Below, in pieces: positions 24,001-30,600 of a DNA stretch of 64,000 bases (positions are counted from its first letter, which is position 1; each line of letters opens with the position of its first letter). The notes beneath the pieces are model-generated. The model had not been told where the DNA came from, made no database searches, and was given only the letters and a program-made list of their open reading frames with translations. This stretch comes from Owenia fusiformis. Taxonomy: Eukaryota; Annelida; Polychaeta; Sabellida; Oweniidae. The translations under genes and the position numbers were made by a program. The DNA is taken from NCBI GenBank assembly GCA_903813345.2, contig CAIIXF020000011.1, positions 24,666,166-24,730,165 of the forward strand, given 5' to 3'.

Positions 24001-26461
24001 GAGTCTTTAGAATTTTTCAGAAAATGTGCCCAATATATTGCTCTAAATGATAAAATCTTTAAAATTTTAGAAACTTGTCTGAAAAAATGGCGGTCATAAA
24101 AAGGAAAAAAATATCGCTTTTACAAATGACATCTCCCATTACACCACACCGTGCGCAGATACTCTCTGATCCCAAAAATGAATGACTGTGGGACGCAGTG
24201 CTTTCCTTTGACACATCATTTAAAGCCCTGCCAACTCGGGGCGTGGATGTTAATCTTAAGATTACGTTTCAAAATACAGTGACGAATGGGTTATCTAACA
24301 TGCAAGTGCATGCTTTTCATAGGAACGAAAGTACGGCGAAAGCGGAGGAGAAACTGAATTTCGTTTCCTTGTTTCACTCCGTTGCATGGTATATACATGT
24401 AACTCGGAATCCCAAACACCCGGATGTATTATGTACAAATTGTTCGCGGTAACGGATCTCTGTGCGAGATACAAGAAATATGTTCGGAAACAAGGAAATG
24501 GTGGTGCGCGACATAAGATTTCACGTTCGCGATATAAGATTCGTGGTTCGAGTGCAAGGAACGTAGTTCGCGGTATCAGAACTGATGTTCGCGTTGTTGG
24601 AAGTCTAGGAGGCCTGAGTGAGGTATGAACTCACGACCCCTGCTTTACGAGAGCAGTGCTCTGCCACTGAACTATAGAGGCATTTTGATTGTGCAAAGAT
24701 TTACATAAAATATTGAAATACCATAACCAAATTAGTTTGGGTTATATAAAAACAGCCTCCAGTGAGGTTTGAACTCACGACCCCTGCTTTACGAGAGCAG
24801 TGCTCTGCCACTGAGCTATAGAGGCATATTACTTATGCATAAAACCTACACAGAATAGTGAAATACCACAACCAAATTGGCTTTTGTTATATAAAAAAAC
24901 AGCCTCCAGTGAGGATTGAACTCACGACCCCTGCTTTACAAGAGCAGTGCTCTGCCACTGAGCTATAGAGGCATATTGTATGTGCATAAAAACTACACAA
25001 AATAGTGAAATACCACAACCAAATCAGTTTGTGTTATATAAAAACAGCCTCCAGTGAGGATTGAACTCACGACCGCTGCTTTACAAGAGCAGTGCTCTGC
25101 CACTGAGCTATAGAGGCATTTTGTATGTGCATAAACTTTACACAAAATAGTGAAATACCACTACCAAATCAGTTTGTGTTATATAAAAACAGCCTCCAGT
25201 GAGGATTGAACTCACGACCCCTGCTTTACAAGTGCAGTGCTCTGCCACTGAGCTATAGAGGCATATTCCTTGTGCCTAAAACCTACACAAAATAGTAAAA
25301 TACCATTGCCAAATTAGTTTGTGTTATATAAAAACAGCCTCCAGTGAGGATTGAACTGACGACCCCTGCTTACAAGAGCAGTGCTCTGCCACTGACCTAT
25401 AGAGGCATATCACTTGTGCATAAAACCTACACAAAATAGTGAAATACCACAACCAAATTAGTTTGTGTTATATAAAAACAGCCTCCAGTGAGGTTTGAAC
25501 TCACGACCCCTGCTTTACGAGAGCAGTGCTCTGCCACTGAGCTATAGAGTCATATTACTTTTGCATTAAACCTACACAAAATAGTGAAATACCACAACCA
25601 AATTGGCTTTTTTTATATAAAAACAGCCTCCAGTGAGGATTGAACTCACGACCCCTGCTTTACAAGAGCAGTGCTCTGCCACTGAGCTATAGAGGCATTT
25701 TGTATGTGCATAAAACCTACACAAAATAGTGAAATACCACTACCAAATCAGTTTGTGTTCTATAAAAACAGCCTCCAGTGAGGATTGAACTCACGACCCC
25801 TGCTTTACAATAGCTACTGAGCTATAGAGGCATATTCCTTGTGCTTAAAACCTATACAAAATAGTAAAATACCATTGCCAAACTAGTTTGTGTTATATAA
25901 AAACAGCCTCCAGTGAGGATTGAACTCACGACCCCTGCTTTACAAGAGCAGTGCTCTGCCACTGAGCTATAGAGGCATATTACTTATGCATAAAACCTAC
26001 ACAAAATAGTAAAATACCATTACCAAATTAGTTTGTGTTATATAAAAACAGCCTCCAGTGAGGATTGAACTCACGACCCCTGCTTTACGAGAGCAGTGCT
26101 CTGCCACTGAGCTATAGAGGCATTTTATTTGCTCGTAAATCTCCACAAAATAGTGAAATACCATTACCAAATTGGTTGATAATATATAAAACCTCCAATG
26201 AGGATTGAAATCACGACCCCTGCTTTACAATAGCAGTGCTCTGTCACTGAGCTATTAAGAGGCATTTTGTTTGTGGTTAAACTCACAAAAATAGTGAAAA
26301 ACTATTACCAAATTGGCCGGTTTGATGAAAAATTATAATATATAAACTAACATGAATACATAAAATACAAACACATAAATCTTACCTATTTTGATCTCAT
26401 TTGGAAGAGTCCTAATGTCTGACACCAGATAGAACAACAGAATGACGATTACATTCTTCAT
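11846..26461 (-). CDS. Ionotropic glutamate receptor, kainate/AMPA-like with divergent pore (13 exons)
   Basis: Thirteen exons in consistent phase give about 992 residues. Order: signal peptide (1 to about 20), N-terminal domain (to about 390; IFGPRSND, IPHMET, LMYDA, GLSGQVTF), a Thr-rich linker (about 396-486), S1 of the ligand-binding domain (LRISTVL, NDRYEGY, EADLAAAPL), M1 (about 630-655), pore loop (SFWFTLSTMMMQG), M3 (FWFHFVLVVVISYAVSL), S2 (to about 870) and M4 (about 901-922), then a tail ending DTSV, a class I PDZ ligand. The Arg binding the ligand carboxylate (ITNER, R583) and the Glu binding its amine (ALILE, E808) are present. Odd points: Met688 at the Q/R site, SYAVSLYGV in place of SYTANLAAF, Lys578 where AMPA/kainate receptors have Thr. 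Layout and overall similarity fit the AMPA/kainate/delta/phi branch; I cannot place the subfamily. Expected to be a tetrameric cation channel, but conduction is uncertain. Confidence 0.9.
12177..12901 (-). CDS. Glutamate receptor exon 12 (pore end, M3, S2, M4)
   Basis: Residues 690-931. Starts in the pore loop (GYAAAPKSIAGRLL, matching the family's QGxxxxPKxLxxR), then M3, the S2 half of the ligand-binding domain up to YSKWW, and M4. The donor is GTAAGC after RKKKT; the six codons beyond it in the open frame are intron. Confidence 0.88.
13178..13319 (-). CDS. Glutamate receptor exon 11 (M1 end and pore loop)
   Basis: Residues 643-689 plus one base. Completes M1, then HFDPYEE, which matches the family's R-F-S-P-Y-E-W after M1, then GSFWFTLSTMMMQ. 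Flanked by TTTCAG and GTAACT. Confidence 0.85.
13605..13826 (-). CDS. Glutamate receptor exon 10 (end of S1, start of M1)
   Basis: Residues 569-642. EADLAAAPLKITNEREKVID is the core of the S1 lobe; the Arg of NER is the ligand-carboxylate contact of the family. VWLAIIGLFIF begins M1. The donor is GTGAGT. Confidence 0.88.
16125..16328 (-). CDS. Glutamate receptor exon 9 (S1)
   Basis: Residues 501-568. MEPWMML, GNDRYEGYIPDLLKEL, ILGFDYQI and WNGLVGELV line up with the S1 lobe of AMPA/kainate receptors. Acceptor TTTCAG, donor GTAAGT; the raw frame continuing downstream is intron. Confidence 0.88.
16611..17072 (-). CDS. Glutamate receptor exon 8 (end of N-terminal domain, Thr-rich linker, start of S1)
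   Basis: Residues 347-500. GLSGQVTFRNGRRTFFDLDV and GLKHVGSWSPADGL close the N-terminal domain. About 90 residues rich in Thr, Pro and acidic residues follow, then GRNLRISTVL starts S1 just before a GTAAGC donor. Confidence 0.88.
17395..17547 (-). CDS. Glutamate receptor exon 7 (N-terminal domain)
   Basis: Residues 296-346. TETALMYDAIVAFVQAL matches the conserved ALMYDAV helix of kainate-type N-terminal domains. Phase 0 at both ends. Confidence 0.85.
18025..18192 (-). CDS. Glutamate receptor exon 6 (N-terminal domain)
   Basis: Residues 240-295: DLQLVDLADAQAAGIGMTSF and onward, a region of the N-terminal domain that varies between family members. Acceptor ACACCAG, donor GTATAT, phase 0. Confidence 0.82.
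18348..18401 (-). CDS. Glutamate receptor exon 5 (N-terminal domain, 18 codons)
   Basis: A 54-bp exon encoding AVSLGMATPEYHYIVVNM. It matches the family segment where a helix (ALxMGM) leads to a Tyr-rich strand (YHYI). TTTGCAG acceptor, GTATGT donor. Confidence 0.82.
18714..18886 (-). CDS. Glutamate receptor exon 4 (N-terminal domain)
   Basis: Residues 164-221. Enters in phase 1 and leaves in phase 0. Contains VELKFRHSPSNELRTILMQA and GYKHFMVELPEG, a helix-strand unit typical of these bilobed domains. Confidence 0.82.
19005..19256 (-). CDS. Glutamate receptor exon 3 (N-terminal domain)
   Basis: Residues 80-163. VMAIFGPRSND, SLAGRLQIPHMETRFDL, FNVYPKASLLARAYFHL and LKKVYMMYSNEDG are classic family landmarks. 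Both junctions are phase 1. Confidence 0.87.
20151..20232 (-). pseudogene. tRNA-Ser-like pseudogene with anticodon loop reading TAC
   Basis: Keeps the tRNA-Ser D arm (GACCGAGTGGTTAAGGCC), long variable arm and T arm, but the 7-base anticodon loop reads TTTACAA, giving TAC (a Val anticodon) on a Ser body. The acceptor strands no longer pair, so it is probably dead. Confidence 0.7.
20317..20398 (-). tRNA. tRNA-Ser (TGA)
   Basis: An 82-nt type II tRNA with acceptor GCTGTGA pairing with TCGCAGC, discriminator G, D arm GGCCGAGTGGTTAAGGC, anticodon loop CTTGAAA, a long variable arm and T arm GCAGGTTCGAACCCTGC. A and B boxes are intact. Confidence 0.93.
20483..20564 (-). tRNA. tRNA-Ser (TGA)
   Basis: 82 nt, nearly identical to the preceding unit; the D loop has GAGCGG in place of GAGTGG. 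All stems pair. Loop CTTGAAA. Confidence 0.93.
20649..20727 (-). pseudogene. tRNA-Ser (TGA) copy with damaged variable and T arms
   Basis: 79 nt. The acceptor and anticodon stems are good and the loop is TGA, but the variable arm is shortened and the T stem reads GATGG against CCTGC, two mismatches. Probably a pseudogene. Confidence 0.7.
20811..20892 (-). tRNA. tRNA-Ser (CGA)
   Basis: 82 nt with the same body as the TGA copies. The anticodon stem is TTAGA/TCTAA and the loop is CTCGAAA, giving CGA, which reads TCG codons. The stem and anticodon changes are compensated. Confidence 0.92.
20977..21047 (-). pseudogene. tRNA-Ser pseudogene
   Basis: Only the 3' half (CAGGTTCGAACCCTACTCGC) is well kept; the anticodon arm and D arm are scrambled. 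It is the last unit of the array. Confidence 0.75.
21569..21730 (-). CDS. Glutamate receptor exon 2 (start of N-terminal domain)
   Basis: Residues 26-79. With the last base of exon 1 it reads IGGLFGLRDPRNVENMM, the opening strand of the domain, then LRFAIRYLSSDD. Acceptor TTTTCAG, donor GTAAGT, phase 1 at both ends. Confidence 0.85.
21996..22049 (-). pseudogene. tRNA-Thr relic (outermost unit)
   Basis: Retains the acceptor start (TGCCTCTATA) and an anticodon region CTCTTGTAAAACAGGGG but lacks a proper D arm and T arm. Confidence 0.6.
22143..22319. mobile_element. 177-bp MITE inside the tRNA-Thr array
   Basis: The left end TGCCTCTGTCACATTTG and the right end are imperfect inverted repeats of about 36 bp, including GATTCATCGGCCGGC. 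TTA flanks both ends (22140-22142 and 22320-22322). It sits in an enlarged gap between two tRNA-Thr units. Confidence 0.75.
22413..22484 (-). tRNA. tRNA-Thr (CGT), possibly degenerate
   Basis: 72 nt, loop CTCGTAA. One mismatch each in the anticodon stem (CTGCT/ATCAG) and T stem (GTGAG/CCCAC), so its function is doubtful. Confidence 0.6.
22557..24681 (-). pseudogene. tRNA-Thr (CGT) gene split by a DNA transposon
   Basis: The 3' end of the gene lies at 22557-22568 and the rest at 24617-24681. Removing the insert and one copy of the 5-bp duplication leaves an array unit of normal length with loop CTCGTAA. The insertion falls in the T stem next to the acceptor. Confidence 0.88.
22569..24616. mobile_element. 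2048-bp non-autonomous DNA transposon with 175-bp terminal inverted repeats
   Basis: The ends CAGGCCTCCTAGACTTCC... are inverted repeats of 175 bp (22569-22743 and 24442-24616) with few mismatches. The 5-bp target duplication AGTGA (22564-22568 and 24617-24621) lies inside a tRNA-Thr gene. Each repeat contains about eight GC-rich blocks of the CGCGAAC type roughly 20-25 bp apart. The 1.7-kb interior has no credible transposase. Part of it (about 23870-24120) is related to one arm of the fold-back element near 61 kb. The superfamily is not assigned. Confidence 0.88.
24754..24825 (-). tRNA. tRNA-Thr (CGT)
   Basis: 72 nt: acceptor GCCTCTA/TGGAGGC, D arm GCTCAGTGGCAGAGC, anticodon arm CTGCT-CTCGTAA-AGCAG, T loop TTCAAAC. 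All stems pair. Confidence 0.92.
24901..24972 (-). tRNA. tRNA-Thr (TGT)
   Basis: 72 nt; anticodon arm CTGCT-CTTGTAA-AGCAG, T loop TTCAATC. All stems pair. Confidence 0.93.
25046..25117 (-). tRNA. tRNA-Thr (TGT)
   Basis: As the previous unit, with one base change in the variable region (CGGTC in place of GGGTC). Confidence 0.9.
25191..25262 (-). tRNA. tRNA-Thr (TGT), one stem mismatch
   Basis: 72 nt, loop CTTGTAA. The anticodon stem reads CTGCA/AGCAG with an A-A at the pair next to the loop. Confidence 0.78.
25336..25406 (-). pseudogene. tRNA-Thr pseudogene, 6-base anticodon loop
   Basis: 71 nt. One T is missing from the anticodon loop, and there are mismatches in the D stem (GGTC) and T stem (GTCAG). 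Confidence 0.75.
25480..25551 (-). tRNA. tRNA-Thr (CGT), one acceptor mismatch
   Basis: 72 nt, loop CTCGTAA, T loop TTCAAAC. The second acceptor pair is A-G (GACTCTA against TGGAGGC). Confidence 0.78.
25625..25696 (-). tRNA. tRNA-Thr (TGT)
   Basis: 72 nt; all stems pair, loop CTTGTAA. Confidence 0.93.
25770..25831 (-). pseudogene. tRNA-Thr pseudogene with D-arm/anticodon-stem deletion
   Basis: 62 nt. About ten bases joining the D arm and anticodon stem are missing; the 3' half is intact. Confidence 0.8.
25905..25976 (-). tRNA. tRNA-Thr (TGT)
   Basis: 72 nt; all stems pair, loop CTTGTAA. Confidence 0.93.
26050..26121 (-). tRNA. tRNA-Thr (CGT)
   Basis: 72 nt; all stems pair, loop CTCGTAA, T loop TTCAATC. 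Confidence 0.93.
26190..26263 (-). pseudogene. tRNA-Thr (TGT) relic, edge of array
   Basis: 74 nt with an insertion in the acceptor/D junction, an ATTGTAA loop and T-stem changes. Array-edge copies are typically decayed. Confidence 0.65.
26386..26461 (-). CDS. Glutamate receptor exon 1 (start codon and signal peptide)
   Basis: ATG at 26461, then MKNVIVILLFYLVSDIRTLP, a typical cleavable signal peptide, ending one base into a codon at a GTAAG donor. The phase fits exon 2. Confidence 0.75.
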
Positions 26462-26755
26462 TGTTCTTCCCTTTATTATTCTCTAAACGTGTGTGAAATT
26501 CTTCATTTATTTTGTGGTTTCTGAAATTAAAATTAAATACGCTTTGTAATAGCTTGAACTCTTGGTTTTACTCTGTTCACAATGTAGTGATCGCATTTGA
26601 AAGCTCATATCAAACCAGACAATCCACCATAAGTGCGAACATAAAATAAACCATCTTTTTGGACTCAAATAAAATCAGACTACGGAAAATGTCGAGTGTC
26701 TTAATGCATAGGGATGGGGATTGAGCCGTATTGAAATATGAAGTCATAAAATATA

Positions 26756-27665
26756 GACGTGTCGCAAAAAGGTGGTGCATTTGTTTTTTAAGGGTATCGC
26801 GTGAATGTAACTTTGATTCCCCGGATTATAAGATAATATTCTAATTAAAGTTATATATCATTTTAAAGCTGTTTCGATGAAGATTTTAGATCAACTACAC
26901 TCCGTTCACATTTTTTGCGCGTTCGTTTTCAAAAAATAGTTTTTTACCAAAACATCTGGCAAATATCCCATGTTGACACGTTACATTTTGAATTATTTTT
27001 CGTCTTTAAACGCTCATAACTCAAACAATATATGAGTATTATACTTATTTTTCGTCTTGATAAGGGTAGATGGAAGTTTTATTTCAAAGGATGAATTTTA
27101 GTAAGCGTCCCATATTGTGACGTCATAGAGTCTGAAAAATAGAATCTGTTGACAGCGACCTTTTTTGCTCATTTTTTGGTACCTTCAACTTTTCAGGTGT
27201 ACATTAAACAAAAAATACGAGATCAATTTTTAATAAATCATACATGATTATTTTGCTCCTAAACTCTAGTTTATAAATAAATAGTTGATTTTGTTCACAA
27301 AAGTATGTGTTTTCTGTTGTATGTGGAAAAGTGGAGGACGAAAGGTTTTCAAAATTCATTAAAATAGGGCTAATTTACGCCATTCGCCTATTTTCAAGCA
27401 CAGTAACACGTATATTTATTTCACCTAAAATATCAATTGATTCGTGTTTTATGATGCTCCTAGCCCATTAACAATATATATATGATATCTGAGTTATTCG
27501 TCTAAAATGTTTTGAGATATAGAGGTAAATGTGGAGGACGAAAGGATTTTCATGTGTGTACATTTTTCTCAAAAACGTCACATTCTATCATGTTAAAAGC
27601 GAGGATCCTCTGGATTACTCCACAAATTGTGTAACAATGCGTGCGCGAGCTTTTTGCGACACGTC
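26756..27665. mobile_element. Probable 910-bp non-autonomous DNA transposon
   Basis: GACGTGTCGCAAAAAG at the left end is found inverted at the right end, and ATA flanks both. Inside, GTGGAGGACGAAAGG occurs twice in direct orientation (about 27330 and 27531). There is no coding frame. The short terminal repeats make the call less certain. It lies about 300 bp upstream of the glutamate receptor start codon. Confidence 0.5.
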
Positions 27666-30600
27666 ATAGCAATGATGTATACATCTTTTAATAAATCAGT
27701 ATTCATTTTCGACATTTCAATGGCATATGAGAGGAGTATGACAGATCTAATATCGCACACCAAATAAAAATGGGAGTCAAATTTAAAATGAGAAAAGCAT
27801 TGCTCCACCTATATTTGAGCTGAGAGTTGAGTGCATACTCGGAGGTTGACTACTTCGTCTTTGAAAAAACAATTTATCAGGGTATCAGGCATTTTGCTTA
27901 AATATAATGAAAATCACCTTTTCAATCCTCAATATGAAGGTCGTTTCTGATAACTATATGCAGCTCAGCTCAGGTAACCCCACAATACTAATTAATATAA
28001 TCCATAGATTTATCTATTATAAGACAATGATCTGTTGATTGTTGATTGTTATCCCCGGTGTTAGCCGTATTAGCTCCAGTTAATTAATTGTTCTAAATCC
28101 GTTCCTTTTAACTTGAGCATGATCAATACAACACCAAAGTATTATATCAATACCAGTGGTCAATAATCAATATTTACAATCGGCATTCTTACACCTGTTA
28201 TGTAAACTGAAGATGTGGTTACAAAGTGATAATTCTATAAATAAACAGACAAACATGAGAAAGTGTTGTGATCAAATACTGTCCATACGGGAAGCAATAT
28301 GTATCCATGGCAATGGATTGTTTTGTATCACACCCTATATCCTGTCCATCTTCCCCCTTAGCCATCCGATGAAAAATAATATAGTATAGGGTCCAAACGG
28401 GAAAAGGATCAGAGTCAGACCAATACTAAAAGAATTGTTCATATCGTTCATATCTAACGCAGCAAACTAACATGAAATCGTTACGACGGTGAATGCTTAG
28501 AAATCAGTGATCAAAGATGAATACAGTACTAGCCAATCAAAATGCTTAGAAACTCCTAACCATGTGATAAAACAATATACCAGGAATGCCTCTTCCAGTT
28601 GCATCACCAGCGATGCTCATGTTTGGTTTTGATTTAAATTACAATCAAATGTTGCATGAGCGATATCTCAAGTAAGTAAATTTATAACCGGGTAGATATA
28701 ACTATAACTGAAAACTAGATGTCTGGCAAAGCTAAACCCAGAAAAAATGCTCAGCCTTTCCGAAACGATCGTCCCATAGGCCTTTATCTAAGTCCTACAT
28801 ATAAGTCACTTTCAAATTATTGACTTTAGTCAATCAATGTCAAAGATAAGTAAAACCTCTCTAGATAAGGGCAACGTAATTGTACTATTATGTCACAGCG
28901 TCTCTTGGGGTTTCCTCAAAGATTAATCCACTTATAAGAAATGACTCATCATTCAGTTATATCATTTTGGTGTGATGCTATTCCATTTTATCTGACTAGG
29001 CCCACCCATCGTGTTCAAAAAGTTCCCACCAATTTCCACTTGGATTATCTTTTAACGATTATTCATAGAAATTATGGCACGTATTCGTGAGATGACGAAA
29101 AGAATCTTGTACAACAAAATGATAACTTGACTTTTCGATCCTGGGGTAAAAACGCCAAAGGAGAACATACAATCGGTTTACCGGTCATATTGCAAAATCA
29201 ATCTTACGTCTCTGGCGTATTCCAACTATCATACAATTATAAAATAATAAAATAATAATGTCCTGTGGGTGCAATACATCGTCCGTTAAATAACTATAAA
29301 GCAAATCAAAACAGTCTGACTTTTTTCCCATCCATCATTAGCTTGCTTCACAGAGATAGTAATTCGATGTTCATTTATATGCAAGTCTTGTCCACTCACG
29401 GACATTAATGTTAACATTTCTATATGTTGGCACAACAAGTTTACTCCATTAGGGCGCAAAAATCAATTTTTGCTTTGACCACTGCAACTTGTGGCATGAA
29501 GAAAGTGTATTCTATCAGATTCAATGCTTCAATATAGACTAATATAGGAATAGTTATCAAACAAAAGGGTAGATCTGCATAGAACGTATCCATATTAAGC
29601 CTGGTGATGCAATGGTTAAACATGAAAATATGTATTGTGGTGCATCATGGAAGTACTAAAATAGTAATAACTGATTCGTTTCCCTCTATTTATATTCTAG
29701 TGAATAGTGAATTCATTTTTTATGAATAAACCTGTTATCCGAATACAATAGTGGCGCATTTGGAAATTCTCTCTTTGTGGAAGGTCACGAGTATCCATAC
29801 TGACAGAGCCCTTATAGTATTCCAGGTGTCAAAGGCTTTTAAGAAAAAATGCTTAGAAAAGTCAAGATGTCTTGTATGACCTGTTTTAATCAATGTAGCC
29901 ATGGAGATGTACAAATGTAATTGAAAAATTACTTACAAAAAAGTATAATTTCACATACAGAATAACGAATTCCTAAACTGTTTTATACTCGAGAGGCATT
30001 TGTATTTTCAATAGTATAGTTTCCATATAGCTTTTGAAATCTCGCTAAATCTCGTTTTTCGTGAGATTTTGAGAGACTTGCATATTAGACCTCTAATGAC
30101 TTACATTACCTTCTTTTAAATGGCATATTTGAATTCAGTGAAATGTTTTCTCCTTTAATAGTTTTGATTTACACAGTTATGTAATTTGAATAATTTTCTA
30201 TAACAATTTAAAAAAACTTGGGCCAAATGTCCATAGATGCAATGCTAAAATTCTTTAAATCCGTGGATTATTTGTATGTCAATCAACATTTGCATGTTAA
30301 ATCACATCATGTACATAAACAGGGTCATCATGTGGTATATCATTCAAGTTTTATACAGATTCAACAAACACACTTTGATAAATCATGAAATGAATGAATG
30401 GAGCTCTAGCCCAAGTTAAAAGCTGAATAAAAGATGGCAGCACAAGATTTCATTGATTTTTCTGCTATTTAGAAACTATCCTATTGCATTGGTAGTTATC
30501 ATCGCATCACTTGTAATCGTGTATTCTCACTTGGCCTGGTGTTCGGAACGTTTAAAGAATTTTTTCATCCCCAAGTGAGGTGTCGGCTGTTCATTTGCAA

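Larger units (their letters stand above)
21996..26263 (-). repeat. 145-bp tandem array of tRNA-Thr genes inside intron 1 of the glutamate receptor gene
   Basis: Fourteen recognisable units on the - strand, spaced mostly 144-147 bp when two transposon insertions are discounted. The spacer (about 73 bp, with ACCACAACCAAATTAGTTTG) repeats with the genes. Immediately 3' of each gene lies a T5 run, a polymerase III terminator. TGT and CGT anticodon versions are interspersed. Confidence 0.92.
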
